Assembly: GCF_001687105.1 (NCBI RefSeq)
Contig: NZ_CP014599.1
Span: 124,001 to 188,000 of the forward strand
Direction: 5' to 3'
DNA from: Salipiger sp. CCB-MM3
GTDB lineage: Bacteria; Pseudomonadota; Alphaproteobacteria; Rhodobacterales; Rhodobacteraceae
Length of the DNA stretch: 64,000 bases
Shown here: in pieces, positions 53,167-62,784 of the stretch
How positions within the stretch are numbered: position 1 is the stretch's first letter
Layout of the letters: each line of letters opens with the position of its first letter
Program-made: the position numbers and the translations under genes
Notes under the pieces: generated by a model
What the model saw: only the letters and a program-made list of their open reading frames with translations
What the model was told of the DNA's origin: nothing
Databases searched by the model: none

Positions 53167-54555
53167 TCAGTCCTTCGGCGCGCCGTGCTCGGCGAGGTCA
53201 CAAAACAGCCCGGTCATGCCAATCAGCGCCTGTTTCGAGAGCGGCTTCAGCACATGCTCGTTCGGGGCGTGCTGGCTGCAACCGGCATAGGAGTGGGGCA
53301 CCCAGATGGTCGGCAGGTCCAGCACTTCGGCAAAGCAGTCATTGGGCAGCGAGCCGCCGAGGTTGGGCAGGATATGCGGGCTCTGGCCGGTGCTCTTTTG
53401 CAGCGAGGTCGCGGCGAAGCGCACCCAAGGGTGATCGGGGTCGAGCCGCGTTGCAGGGAAGGATCCGCGGTCGGCAGAGGAGATCTGAACCTGCTGGAAA
53501 CCGTGCGTGTCGAGATGGCGGCGCAGCGCGGGCAGAATGTCGTCCACATCGGTGCCGACGACGAAGCGCAGCTGGCAGGTGGCGCGCGCCCAGCCTGCGA
53601 TGGCATTCACCGGCGCCTCGGGCACGCCCGAGATCATCGCCAGCACCGCAAAGCTGTTCCAGCCAAAGACGCGCTCGGACATGGTCAGGCTTTCTTCGCC
53701 CCAGTCCGGGTCGAGCGCGATGCCCGATTTTACCTCCGGCAGCGCCGCCAGCACTTCGCGGATGCGCGGGGTCAGGCTGTCGGGGCGCCATTCGGGCACG
53801 TTGATCTGGCCGCGTCGGTCGGTGATGCAGGCCAGCGCATGGGCGAGGATGATCGCAGGGTCGGCCAGCAGGCCGCCGAAGTTGCCCGAGTGGTTGGCCC
53901 CCTCGCGCAGCTCGACCTTGAGATCGAACAGCGCCCCGCCGCGCGAGCCGGTGAAGATGGTCGGCGCGTCGGGCGACAGGCGCGGCCCGTCCGAGGCGAT
54001 CAGCACATCGGCGGCCAGAAGCTCCTCGTGCTCTTCGCAGAAGGTCTTGAGGCCGGGCGAGCCGTTCTCTTCGCCCATTTCGATCAGCACCTTGGCGTTG
54101 AAGCCCAGCTTGCCCTGCGTCTCGATCAGCGCCGCCATGGCGCGCAGGTTGATCAGGTGCTGGACCTTGTTGTCCGCCGAGCCGCGACCATAGAGCCGGT
54201 CGCCCTCTTCGGTGAGCGTGAAGGGCTCCAGCCCCTCGCGCCACTGGCCCTCTTGCGCGCGGATCACATCGCCATGGCCATAGGTCAGCACCGTGGGCAG
54301 GCTCTCATCTTCGATACGCTGGCCGACGAGCAGCGGGCCAGCGCCCGCTTGCGGGTTGTCGAAGATCTGGCAGCTGAAGCCCATCGCCTCCAGCATCGGC
54401 GCCATCGCCTCGGTGAGATAGGCCATCAGATGCGGCGCGCCGCGCGGGTCCTGACTTTCGGTGGGGCGGGCGACCAGTTCGGCCAGTTCGCTCTGGAAGC
54501 TGCCGCTGTCGAAATACTCGGTGATGGCCGCAAGGGCGGTGTCGCGGGGGGACAT
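53167..54555 (-). CDS. M20-family metallopeptidase (dipeptidase-like)
   Basis: 462 residues. The zinc-site motifs are Y-G-H-G-D-V near 93, Y-G-R-G-S-A-D-N-K near 123 and M-G-E-E-N-G-S near 155. The family includes dipeptidases, ArgE/DapE and carboxypeptidases. It would cleave peptides or acyl-amino acids imported by the dipeptide-type transporter in the same operon. Confidence 0.9.
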   Translation of the reverse strand: MSPRDTALAAITEYFDSGSFQSELAELVARPTESQDPRGAPHLMAYLTEAMAPMLEAMGFSCQIFDNPQAGAGPLLVGQRIEDESLPTVLTYGHGDVIRAQEGQWREGLEPFTLTEEGDRLYGRGSADNKVQHLINLRAMAALIETQGKLGFNAKVLIEMGEENGSPGLKTFCEEHEELLAADVLIASDGPRLSPDAPTIFTGSRGGALFDLKVELREGANHSGNFGGLLADPAIILAHALACITDRRGQINVPEWRPDSLTPRIREVLAALPEVKSGIALDPDWGEESLTMSERVFGWNSFAVLAMISGVPEAPVNAIAGWARATCQLRFVVGTDVDDILPALRRHLDTHGFQQVQISSADRGSFPATRLDPDHPWVRFAATSLQKSTGQSPHILPNLGGSLPNDCFAEVLDLPTIWVPHSYAGCSQHAPNEHVLKPLSKQALIGMTGLFCDLAEHGAPKD

Positions 54556-54579
54556 GGGGTCTCTTTCTTGCTTCGTCGG

Positions 54580-56151
54580 TCAGTCGGCAGCGATCCCGTC
54601 GCCCCAGGGCGAGAAGGTCTCGGTCGTGCCGGAATTGGTGGTGCCTTCGCGCAGGACCCCGGCGGGGCAGGCAAAGGCGAAGGGGAAGGGCAGGCGCTGG
54701 ACCATGGCCAGCGGGTGCGCGGCGGCGAGCGCCTCGGTGACGGGACCTGCGAGGCGCTCGTCAGCCACCACCTGCGCCCCGCCCGAGACGTCGATGCGCG
54801 GCGCTTCGATGGCCTCCTGCATGGACATGCCCTGCTCGATGATATGGCCCGAGATCTGCCCGACGGCGGGCATGATCTTGCGCCCGCCGCTGGCCCCGAG
54901 GGCAAAGCGCTTGCCGGGGGCCTCGCCGATGACCGGGCAGACGTTCATCAAGCAGCGTTTGCCGGGGGCGAGGCTGTTGGGCCCGCCCGGTGCGGGATCG
55001 AACCACATGATGCCGTTGTTGAGCAGCATGCCGGTGGAGGGCGAGACCACGCGCGAGCCGAAGATCGACAGCAGCGTCTGGGTCATCGCGACCATGTTGC
55101 CGTGGCCGTCGACGATCGAGAAATGCGTGGTGCAGCCGGGGGCCTTGGCCGATTCATGGTCGCCCATCCCCTCGAGCCGCGCGGCATAGGCGGCCTTGAG
55201 CGCCTCCGCGCGCGCCAGATGCGCCTTGGGCGAGGCGGCCTCGGCGGCGTCATAGCCCTTGGTCCAGCCGGTGACGGCGTGGCTCAGCGTCGGTCCGGCG
55301 GTGAGGCCGGGCAGGGCAAAGAGCCGCCCGTCGCGATAGGGGATCTCCAGCGGGTCGGACCATTGCGGCGCATAGGCCGCGAGATCGTCCATGGTCAGAA
55401 AGCCGCCCTTGGCGGTCACATCGCCCGACAGCATCGCGGCGATATCGCCTTTGTAGAAGTCTTCTGCGCCCGCCTGCGCCAACTGCTCCAGCGTGGCGGC
55501 GTGGCGCGACTGGTCGAGGCGGATGTCGGAAAGCGCCGTCCAGCCAGAGCCCTTGGGCCATTGCCCGTCTTCGAGGAACATGGCGGCGGCGTCCGGGTCC
55601 TGCGCAAGATCGCGCGCCGAGGAGGCGATGACCAGCGCCGCGTACCAATCCACGTGCAGGCCCTTCTTGGCGAAACCGATGGCGGGGGAGAGCAGGTCTT
55701 TCCACGGCATGCGGCCATAGCGCCCATGCGCGGCGGCGATGCCCGCGACGGTGCCAGGCACCGCGACCGAGGTCCCGCCGATGACGTTGCGGTCCTCGAC
55801 CACCGCGTCCCACGGAAAAAGGTCCGAGGCCTTGCCCGCGCCCGACAGAGGATAATGCGCCGGATCGAGCGCGGCGGAACTGCGCATGCCGTAGTTCAGC
55901 GCATGGGCGCGGCCCTCGTCCTCGCGCCAGATCATCATCGCGCCGCCGCCCATCGGGCCGGACATCCACGGCTCCAGCACACCGATGGCGAAGCTCACCG
56001 CCACGGCGGCATCAAGCGCATCGCCGCCCGCCTTCAGAACCTCGGCCCCGGCCTTGGCCGCAAGCGCGTGCTGGGCTGCAACAACGCCGCCCGAAGTGGC
56101 GGTGACGCCGGGCTTGCGGGTGGTCTGCGACGGAGAGAACGAGCCGCTCAT
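54580..56151 (-). CDS. Gamma-glutamyltransferase family protein
   Basis: 523 residues from ATG 56151. The autoprocessing threonine is Thr341 or Thr342 in G-C-T-T-H-F-S-I-V-D, and the downstream G-S-R-V-V-S-P-S-T-G and A-S-G-G-R-K-I segments match the family. It removes or transfers gamma-glutamyl groups. No signal peptide is seen, so it probably acts in the cytosol on imported gamma-glutamyl compounds. It overlaps the ATPase gene by 4 nt. Confidence 0.9.
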   Translation of the reverse strand: MSGSFSPSQTTRKPGVTATSGGVVAAQHALAAKAGAEVLKAGGDALDAAVAVSFAIGVLEPWMSGPMGGGAMMIWREDEGRAHALNYGMRSSAALDPAHYPLSGAGKASDLFPWDAVVEDRNVIGGTSVAVPGTVAGIAAAHGRYGRMPWKDLLSPAIGFAKKGLHVDWYAALVIASSARDLAQDPDAAAMFLEDGQWPKGSGWTALSDIRLDQSRHAATLEQLAQAGAEDFYKGDIAAMLSGDVTAKGGFLTMDDLAAYAPQWSDPLEIPYRDGRLFALPGLTAGPTLSHAVTGWTKGYDAAEAASPKAHLARAEALKAAYAARLEGMGDHESAKAPGCTTHFSIVDGHGNMVAMTQTLLSIFGSRVVSPSTGMLLNNGIMWFDPAPGGPNSLAPGKRCLMNVCPVIGEAPGKRFALGASGGRKIMPAVGQISGHIIEQGMSMQEAIEAPRIDVSGGAQVVADERLAGPVTEALAAAHPLAMVQRLPFPFAFACPAGVLREGTTNSGTTETFSPWGDGIAAD

Positions 56152-57812
56152 GCCAGACCTCCCATGCCCATGACGCCGGTGGCGGGGGGCAGTTTCGACA
56201 CGTCCGGCACGTCCCAATCCTGTCCGGGCTGCGCCGCGAGCAGTTTTTGCGTATAGGCATGGCTGGGGCTGCCAAAGACCTGATCGACCGAGCCGCGCTC
56301 GACGATCTCACCCTGCTGCATGACGATGAGATTGTCGCAGACCTGCGCCGCGACGCGCAGATCGTGGGTGATGAAGAGCACGGTCAGCCCCATCTTGTCG
56401 CGGATTTCATTGAGCAACTTGAGCACTTCCTTCTGCACCGACACGTCGAGCGCCGAGACCGCCTCGTCGGCGATCAGCACCTTGGGTTCGACCATCAGCG
56501 CGCGCGCAATGCAAATGCGTTGACGCTGACCGCCGGAAAACTGGTTGGGGTAGCGGTTGAGCGCGTCGGGATCGAGCCGCACGATTTTCATCAGCTCGCG
56601 GGCCTTTTCCATCGCCTCGGCGCGGTCGCGGCCAAAGTTCACCGGCCCTTCGACCAGCTGGTCGCCGATGGTGCGGCGCGGGTTGAGCGAGCCATAGGGA
56701 TCCTGAAACACGATCTGGATCATCTTGCGGTAGGGATGCAGCGCGCGCTTGGAATAGGCGGCAATATCAGTGCCCTCGACCCAGACGTGGCCCGCGTCGG
56801 GGTCCTCCAGCCGGATCAGGCATTTGACCAGCGTCGACTTGCCCGAGCCGCTCTCGCCGACAATGCCCAGCGTCTCGCCGCGCCGCACGGCAAAGCCGAC
56901 GTCCTTGCAGGCGTGCACGATGCGGCCGGGGCGGAACATGTTGCCCTTCACGTGGTAGGTCTTTTCCAGCCCTTCCACCTTTAGCATCTCGACCCGCCCT
57001 TCGAGGCTGGGTTGCGCGGCGCGCTCGCGGCGCGGCACCGCGTCGATCAACAGGCGGGTGTAGGGGTGCTGCGGGCGGTTGAGCACCTCTTCGGCGCTGC
57101 CCTGCTCGACGATGCGCCCGTGTTGCATGACCACCACCCGGTCGGCGATCTCGGCCACCACGTCGAAGTCATGGGTGACGAACATGATGCCCGCCGAATG
57201 CTTTTCACGCAGCTCTTTCAGCAGGTGCAGGATCTGCGCCTGCGTCGACAGGTCGAGCGCCGTGGTCGGCTCGTCGGCGATCAGCAGCGCCGGGTCGAGC
57301 GCCAGCGCCATGGCGATCACGATGCGCTGCCGCTGCCCGCCCGAAAGCTGGTGCGGGTAGCTGGAGTAGATGCGCGCCGGGTCGGGCAGTTGCACCTCGT
57401 CCAGCAGCTTGATCGTGCGGGCCTTGCGCTCGGCGGCGGGCAGGCTGGTGTGCTGCTCGAACATCTCTTCGATCTGGTTGCCGACCGTGTAGCAGGGGTT
57501 CAGCGCCGACATCGGCTCCTGAAAGATCATCGCCATGCGCCGACCGCGCAGTTTCGAATGCTCGGACGGCGGCAGTTTCAGCAGGTCCTTGCCGTCAAAG
57601 ATCACCTCGCCGGACGAGGGCACCAGCGCTTTCGGCAGCAGCCCCATGGTGGTGAAGGAGGTGATCGACTTGCCCGAGCCGGACTCGCCGACGATGCAAA
57701 CGATCTCCTTGGGCATGATCTCGAGGCTCAGCCCTTCGACCGCATGGGGCCGGTCGCCACCCTTGGGCAGATCGACGGTGAGGTTGCGGATGGACAGGAT
57801 GGGATCGGTCAT
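56148..57812 (-). CDS. Fused dipeptide/oligopeptide ABC ATPases (DppD-DppF type)
   Basis: 554 residues from ATG 57812. Two complete ATPase domains are fused: the first has G-E-S-G-S-G-K-S-I and L-S-G-G-Q-R-Q-R-I; the second G-E-S-G-S-G-K-S-T and F-S-G-G-Q-R-Q-R-I. Fused DppD-DppF proteins replace the usual two subunits. The permeases are next to it, sharing one base at 57812. Confidence 0.94.
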   Translation of the reverse strand: MTDPILSIRNLTVDLPKGGDRPHAVEGLSLEIMPKEIVCIVGESGSGKSITSFTTMGLLPKALVPSSGEVIFDGKDLLKLPPSEHSKLRGRRMAMIFQEPMSALNPCYTVGNQIEEMFEQHTSLPAAERKARTIKLLDEVQLPDPARIYSSYPHQLSGGQRQRIVIAMALALDPALLIADEPTTALDLSTQAQILHLLKELREKHSAGIMFVTHDFDVVAEIADRVVVMQHGRIVEQGSAEEVLNRPQHPYTRLLIDAVPRRERAAQPSLEGRVEMLKVEGLEKTYHVKGNMFRPGRIVHACKDVGFAVRRGETLGIVGESGSGKSTLVKCLIRLEDPDAGHVWVEGTDIAAYSKRALHPYRKMIQIVFQDPYGSLNPRRTIGDQLVEGPVNFGRDRAEAMEKARELMKIVRLDPDALNRYPNQFSGGQRQRICIARALMVEPKVLIADEAVSALDVSVQKEVLKLLNEIRDKMGLTVLFITHDLRVAAQVCDNLIVMQQGEIVERGSVDQVFGSPSHAYTQKLLAAQPGQDWDVPDVSKLPPATGVMGMGGLA

Positions 57813-58735
57813 CAGTTTCTGCCTTCGGGTGCGGTGACGTCGCGGATGCCGTCGCCGAGCATGTTGATCGACAGGACGAGGAAAAACAGCGCCACGCCGG
57901 GAATGGTGATGAGCCACGGCTCGAAGAGCAGCATTTCCTTGCCCTCCGAGATCATCAGCCCCCACGACGGGGTGGGCGGCTGCACGCCGAGGCCAAGGAA
58001 CGACAGCGCCGCTTCGAGGATGATGGCATGGGCCATCTCCAGCGTGAAAATCACGATCAGATGGTTCATCACGTTTGGCAGGATGTCCTTCCACAGCACC
58101 CGCGGCAGCGAGGCGCCCAGCACCTCGGCGGCGGCGACATATTCGAGCTTGCGCACCTGCATGGTGGCGGCGCGCAGCACCACGGCGAAGCGGTCCCAGA
58201 GCAGCAGCCCCAGCACCGAGACCACCACCATCAGCGAGCCGCCGAAGAGCGCGACCACCGCCAGCGCCACCAGCACCACCGGCATCGCAAGGCGCACGTT
58301 GATCAGGAAGGTCACTGCCATATCCACGCGGCCTCCGAAGTAGCCCGCGAGGATGCCCAGCACCGAGCCGATCAGCGCCGAGATGGTGGCGGCCAACAGC
58401 CCGATCATCAGCGAGATGCGCGCGCCATAGGCCAGCCGGGCCCAGAAGTCGCGGCCCAATGCATCGGTGCCGAGCCAATGCGCCTCGTCGCCGCCCATGA
58501 AGACGGGCGGTTTCATGCGGGCCAAGAGGTCCTGATCATAGGGGCTGTAGCTGGTGAGCAGCGGCGCGCAGAGCGCGACGAAGATGATGATGCCCATCAC
58601 CAGCGCGCCGAAGATCAGCCCGCGGTGACGCAGGGCGCGGCGCGCCATCGCCTGACGGGGCGAGAGCGGGGCTTCCTTGGGGGCGGCGTTGGAGGCGGTC
58701 ATGGCGGGGCTTTCGGATGCGGTCGTGTCGGTCAT
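57812..58735 (-). CDS. Dipeptide-type ABC transporter permease (DppC-like)
   Basis: 307 residues. A long cytoplasmic N-terminus (about 1-35) precedes six hydrophobic helices. The EAA loop A-A-E-V-L-G-A-S-L-P-R-V-L-W-K-D-I-L is near 205-225. It forms the channel with the DppB-like permease at 58752. Confidence 0.92.
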   Translation of the reverse strand: MTDTTASESPAMTASNAAPKEAPLSPRQAMARRALRHRGLIFGALVMGIIIFVALCAPLLTSYSPYDQDLLARMKPPVFMGGDEAHWLGTDALGRDFWARLAYGARISLMIGLLAATISALIGSVLGILAGYFGGRVDMAVTFLINVRLAMPVVLVALAVVALFGGSLMVVVSVLGLLLWDRFAVVLRAATMQVRKLEYVAAAEVLGASLPRVLWKDILPNVMNHLIVIFTLEMAHAIILEAALSFLGLGVQPPTPSWGLMISEGKEMLLFEPWLITIPGVALFFLVLSINMLGDGIRDVTAPEGRN

Positions 58736-58751
58736 GTCGAGGCGCCTTCGG

Positions 58752-59669
58752 TCAGCCCACGCGCAGGCGCGGGTCCATCCACGCGTTCAGCACGTCGGCG
58801 AGGAAGGTGAACAGGATGTAGAACATGGAAAAGACGAGGATCAGCGCCTGCATCACCGGCAGGTCGTTGCGGCTGATGCTCTCCCACGCCAGATAGCCTG
58901 CGCCATGCAGCGCAAAGATCGACTCCACGACGATCGAGCCGCCGAGCATGAAGCCCATCTGCACCGCTGCGAGGCTGATCACCGGGATGATGGCGTTGCG
59001 CAGCGCGTGTTTGAACAGCACCTTGCGCGGCGCGAGACCCTTGGCGCGGGCGGTGCGGATGTAGTCGGCGGAAAGCACCTCGATCATCCCGGCGCGGGTC
59101 AGGCGCATGATCGCGGGCGTGGCGTAATAGCCGAGAACCACCGTGGGCAGGATGAAGTGTTTCCAGCCATCCGAGCCCGAGGCGGGCACGAGGCCGAGCT
59201 TGATCGAAAAGACCACGATCAGGATCAGCCCGAACCAGAACGAGGGGATCGCCTGACCCACGACCGAGATGAAGAGCGCGGCGCGGTCGATCAGCGAGTT
59301 CGGCCTCACCGCCGCCGCAACGCCCATCGGGATGGCGAGGATCAGCGCAAACGAGATCGCCAGCAGGCCCAGCGTCATGGTCACGCCAAGCCGGTCGCCG
59401 ATGATCTCGGTGGTCGGCAGATCGAAATACCAAGAGCGCCCCAGATCGCCGCCCGCGGCAGAGACCAGCCAGTCGGCGTATTGCACCAGCACCGGGCGAT
59501 CGAAACCATAGCGTTCGGTGATTGCGGCGATGTCCTCGGCGGCGGCGTTCTCACCGGCGATCGAGATGGCCGGATCGCCCGCCATGAACAGCAGGCTGAA
59601 GCTGATCGCCGAGACGGTCAGCGCGACCAGCACCGCAAGACCGAGGCGTTTGAGGATATAGAGCAGCAT
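58752..59669 (-). CDS. Dipeptide-type ABC transporter permease (DppB-like)
   Basis: 305 residues with six hydrophobic helices. The EAA loop T-A-R-A-K-G-L-A-P-R-K-V-L-F-K-H-A-L-R-N is near 200-220. It lies 16 nt before the DppC-like gene. Confidence 0.92.
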   Translation of the reverse strand: MLLYILKRLGLAVLVALTVSAISFSLLFMAGDPAISIAGENAAAEDIAAITERYGFDRPVLVQYADWLVSAAGGDLGRSWYFDLPTTEIIGDRLGVTMTLGLLAISFALILAIPMGVAAAVRPNSLIDRAALFISVVGQAIPSFWFGLILIVVFSIKLGLVPASGSDGWKHFILPTVVLGYYATPAIMRLTRAGMIEVLSADYIRTARAKGLAPRKVLFKHALRNAIIPVISLAAVQMGFMLGGSIVVESIFALHGAGYLAWESISRNDLPVMQALILVFSMFYILFTFLADVLNAWMDPRLRVG

Positions 59670-59729
59670 GGGGTGTTCCTGTGGTCGGGTCTCGCCCGGC
59701 CCCGCGAGGGGGCCGGGCAGGGCCAGCGG

Positions 59730-61238
59730 TTACTTCCAGCCGAAGCTGAAGAAGCGGACCAGTTCGTCATCGGTCGGTGTGAACTCCATTTCGGGGCTCA
59801 TCACGTAGTTGACGTTGTAGGTCCACAGCGGCACCCAATAGGCCTCGCTGGTGATCTTGTTCAGCGCGTTGGAGTAGAGCGCCTGTCGCTCTTCCTTGTC
59901 GTTGGTGCTGTCGGCGGCCTCGATCCAGTCGATCACTTCCTGATCGCGCGCGTCGTCCTGCGGCCCGCCGGTGAAGAACTCCGAGGTGATCGCCGACGCG
60001 TCTGCCACCGAGTTCGAGCCCCATGTCAGGAAGGCCATCGGCACTTCGCCCTTGCGGTGCTTCTCGCGCAGGGCCGAGTATTGCATGAAGTTGAGGTTGG
60101 CGTTGATGCCGACCTTGCCCAGAAAGCCCATGATCGCCTCGGCGTAGGGCCGGTTGCGATAGGCGTAGAAGTCGATGTCGAACCCGTCGGGATAGCCCGC
60201 CTCGGCCAGCAGCTCCTTGGCCTTCTCGGGATCGTACTCATAGCCCTCGACGCTCTGGTCGCAGGCGAATTGCGCGGGCGAGCAGGCGGTGTCGATCACT
60301 TCCGACGAGCCTTTGACCAGCGCATCCACGATCGCCTGACGGTCGATGGCGTGATAGACCGCCTCGCGCACTTTCTGATCGGTCATCGGCGTGTCGCCGG
60401 CGCGGCCAGCGGCATCCATGGTGATGTAGCCGACCCGCATCGCGGGGGCGTTGACCACTTGGTACTTGCCCATAGCGTCGAGCTTTTCCGCCTGATCGGC
60501 GGGCATGTTCCACAGGAAGTCGAGCGTGCCGTTAAAGAACTCGGCGATCTGCGTGTTGGTGTCGGGAACGGTGCGGATGTCGACCTTGGCGACCCCGGCC
60601 TTGCCCTTCGGCCCGCCGTAGTAATCCTCGAACCGCTCAAGGACGAAGTGCTTGCCCGGCTCCAGTTCGGTCACTTTGAAGGGGCCGGTGCCGACGGGCT
60701 TCAGACCCATGCCGCTCGGGCCAACTTCGGCATAATATTCATCGGGATACATGGCCACGGGGCCGGCTAGGAATTCCTCGGCCGCCGGGAAGGGCGCGCC
60801 CAGAATGATCCGCACGGTGTAGTCGTCGACCTTCTCGGCGTGGTCCATCCAGCCGACGTTGGCCATGTTCTTCACGCCGTTTTCGGGATCGGTCACATAG
60901 TTGACGGTGAACACCACGTCATCGGCGTTGAACGGCTCGCCATTGTGGAAGGTCACGCCCTCGCGCAGCTTCAGTTCGAGCGTGACATCGTCGATCCACG
61001 TCCACTCGGTGGCAAGGTTGCCTTTATACTCGCCTGTGTCCGGATCGCGGTACAGCAGGCCATCCCAGACCGAATGGTTGAGCAGCAGGCCCTCGCGCGC
61101 GGTGTTGAAGTAGACATCCGCGGTTTCGAGTTCCTTGTTGAAGGCCATGTTCACCGTGTCACTCGCCTTATCCGCGAAAGCGGGGGCAGAGAGACTCGCG
61201 CAAAGCGCGGTTCCGGCGAGAAGTTTCCACGTTTTCAT
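59730..61238 (-). CDS. Dipeptide-type ABC substrate-binding protein (family 5)
   Basis: 502 residues from ATG 61238 with a signal peptide of about 22 (ends A-F-A-D). Family 5 markers are N-H-S-V-W-D-G-L-L-Y-R-D-P near 50 and L-K-L-R-E-G-V-T-F-H-N-G-E-P-F near 90. It begins the ten-gene operon and faces the GntR regulator gene. The substrate is probably a gamma-glutamyl or other peptide. Confidence 0.93.
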   Translation of the reverse strand: MKTWKLLAGTALCASLSAPAFADKASDTVNMAFNKELETADVYFNTAREGLLLNHSVWDGLLYRDPDTGEYKGNLATEWTWIDDVTLELKLREGVTFHNGEPFNADDVVFTVNYVTDPENGVKNMANVGWMDHAEKVDDYTVRIILGAPFPAAEEFLAGPVAMYPDEYYAEVGPSGMGLKPVGTGPFKVTELEPGKHFVLERFEDYYGGPKGKAGVAKVDIRTVPDTNTQIAEFFNGTLDFLWNMPADQAEKLDAMGKYQVVNAPAMRVGYITMDAAGRAGDTPMTDQKVREAVYHAIDRQAIVDALVKGSSEVIDTACSPAQFACDQSVEGYEYDPEKAKELLAEAGYPDGFDIDFYAYRNRPYAEAIMGFLGKVGINANLNFMQYSALREKHRKGEVPMAFLTWGSNSVADASAITSEFFTGGPQDDARDQEVIDWIEAADSTNDKEERQALYSNALNKITSEAYWVPLWTYNVNYVMSPEMEFTPTDDELVRFFSFGWK

Positions 61239-61336
61239 GGTGTTGTCCTCACTGTTGGCGTTTTCGTTATTTGTATTCTTTTGATTATTCCTGTATACAA
61301 TCTGGGGGGATTGCATATCGTCAAGGATTTTTCCCG
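61239..61336. promoter_or_regulatory. Divergent promoter with GntR-like operator
   Basis: TGTATACA, a perfect palindrome, is at 61292-61299 inside CTGTATACAATC, matching the TTGTATACAA-like sites bound by FCD-type GntR regulators. It lies between the GntR gene and the operon it would control. Confidence 0.65.
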
Positions 61337-62008
61337 ATGTCCGACAACTCCAGAACCGCCACCCGGATTTGCTCAATTATCGAGCAGCGGATCGCGTCGG
61401 GTGCATATCAGGATGGCGACAAGCTGAGCGAAGTGGCGCTGGCCGAGCAACTCGAGGTGTCGCGCACGCCGCTGCGCGAGGCGTTTCTGACGCTCGAAGC
61501 GATTGGTCTGGTGGAGTTGATTCCGCGCCGGGGGGCCTTCGTGCGGCGGCCCTCGATGACCCGTCTGGTCGAGATGTTCGAGGTGATGGCCGGGCTCGAG
61601 GCGTGGTGCGTGCGGCTGGCGGCGCAGCGCATCACACCGGCGCAGCGGCTGTATCTGCGGCGCGCGGCGCAGGATTGTGAGGCGGCGCTGAAGGAGGGCG
61701 CCGCGGATCATTACTATGAGGCCAACAACCGCCTCCACGGGATGATCTACGAGGCGTCGGGCAATCAGGTGCTGGCCGAAGAGGCAAAACGCATGGACCG
61801 GCGGCTGCGCCCGTTCCGGCGGCGTCAGCTCGACGTCACCGGGCGGCTGGAGAAATCCATGCAGGAGCACATGGGCATTCTCGACGCGATGGAGCGCGGC
61901 GAGGCCGATCACGCCGCCGAATTGATGCGCCAGCACATCAACTCGCTGAGCAGCACCTATGATGTCTATCTCGCCTCGCTGGGCGAGGACGCGCGCGACC
62001 GGCGCTGA
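61337..62008 (+). CDS. GntR-family regulator with FCD domain
   Basis: 223 residues. The winged helix-turn-helix (about 8-75) contains L-S-E-V-A-L-A-E-Q-L-E-V-S-R-T-P-L-R-E-A. The FCD effector domain (about 80-215) has the metal-ligand-style N-N-R-L-H and Q-E-H. It is expected to repress the divergent catabolic operon until a carboxylate inducer binds. Confidence 0.93.
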   Translation: MSDNSRTATRICSIIEQRIASGAYQDGDKLSEVALAEQLEVSRTPLREAFLTLEAIGLVELIPRRGAFVRRPSMTRLVEMFEVMAGLEAWCVRLAAQRITPAQRLYLRRAAQDCEAALKEGAADHYYEANNRLHGMIYEASGNQVLAEEAKRMDRRLRPFRRRQLDVTGRLEKSMQEHMGILDAMERGEADHAAELMRQHINSLSSTYDVYLASLGEDARDRR

Positions 62009-62023
62009 GCACTGCCAAAGGCG

Positions 62024-62635
62024 TCAGGGCGCGGGCTGAAGATAGTCGAGCAGCTGGTCCCGCACGTCGCGCAGGTTGTTTTCAAAGGCGAAATCGTTCC
62101 GTGCGGGCCCGCCGAAGAACACGCCATCGATGGCGATCGAGGTCAGCCGCGCGGTGCGCTCGGGGTCGACCTCGCGGAACCGGCCCTCGGCCATGCCGTC
62201 GAGGATGGCGTGTTTCAGCGTCTCCCGCTCGCGCGCATAGAACTCGTCGATGATCGCCAGCGCCTCGGCATCGCGGCTTTCCTGAGCGCCGAAATCGCTC
62301 ATCAGCTTGACCATGCGCATCAGGCGCGGCGCGGCCTCGATGGTGGCGTCGATCCACACGTCAGCCGCGCCGAGCGGGGCACCGACATCCTTGGGCAGAT
62401 CGTCGAACATCACCAGAAAGTCGTCCACCGCGTGCCGCAGCGTGGCGTGCACCAGCCCCTCTTTATTGTCGAAGTAGTGGTAGAGCAGCGCCATGTTCAC
62501 GCCGCAGGCCGCCGCGATCTGCCGCATGGTGATCGAGGCGAAGTGTTGATTCGCACACAGCTGCAGCATCTCGTCGAGGATCTGCGTGCGCCGCTCGGCC
62601 GGATCGAGCCGTTTTCTGGTTGCGGTCCTGGCCAT
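62024..62635 (-). CDS. TetR-family regulator
   Basis: 203 residues. The N-terminal helix-turn-helix (about 15-60) has I-T-M-R-Q-I-A-A-A-C-G-V-N-M-A-L-L-Y-H-Y-F. It is divergent from the ABC operon at 62785, the usual place of a TetR regulator in urea carboxylase/guanidine gene clusters. Confidence 0.9.
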   Translation of the reverse strand: MARTATRKRLDPAERRTQILDEMLQLCANQHFASITMRQIAAACGVNMALLYHYFDNKEGLVHATLRHAVDDFLVMFDDLPKDVGAPLGAADVWIDATIEAAPRLMRMVKLMSDFGAQESRDAEALAIIDEFYARERETLKHAILDGMAEGRFREVDPERTARLTSIAIDGVFFGGPARNDFAFENNLRDVRDQLLDYLQPAP

Positions 62636-62722
62636 GGGGACTCTCCGTTCACGCCGCGCCGTCGTAGCGAACTCATCAGGTGATTAATAGCGCATTTTTT
62701 ATACATATTAAAAACTTGATTT

Positions 62723-62757
62723 TAACTATTCAACGCTCGTTTAGTTAGAGCATCGAA
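62723..62757. promoter_or_regulatory. Inverted repeat between TetR and ABC genes
   Basis: TTCAACGCTC (62729-62738) and GAGCATCGAA (62748-62757) match at 8 of 10 positions around a 9-nt spacer. An overlapping pair, TAACTA (62723-62728) and TAGTTA (62742-62747), is also present. It is a good candidate TetR operator. No guanidine riboswitch fold was seen in this short leader. Confidence 0.5.
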
Positions 62758-62784
62758 CATCTCTTTCCCTCCCGGAGACACTCC

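Noticed and set aside
53185..56256. A 1023-codon plus-strand frame opposite the M20 and GGT genes
   Set aside because: The translation is rich in His, Gln, Arg and Gly with no domain, while the minus strand has clear catalytic motifs.
62636..62784. Guanidine-I (ykkC) riboswitch before the urea carboxylase-type ABC gene
   Set aside because: The leader is under 150 nt and AT-rich; the conserved riboswitch motifs were not seen.
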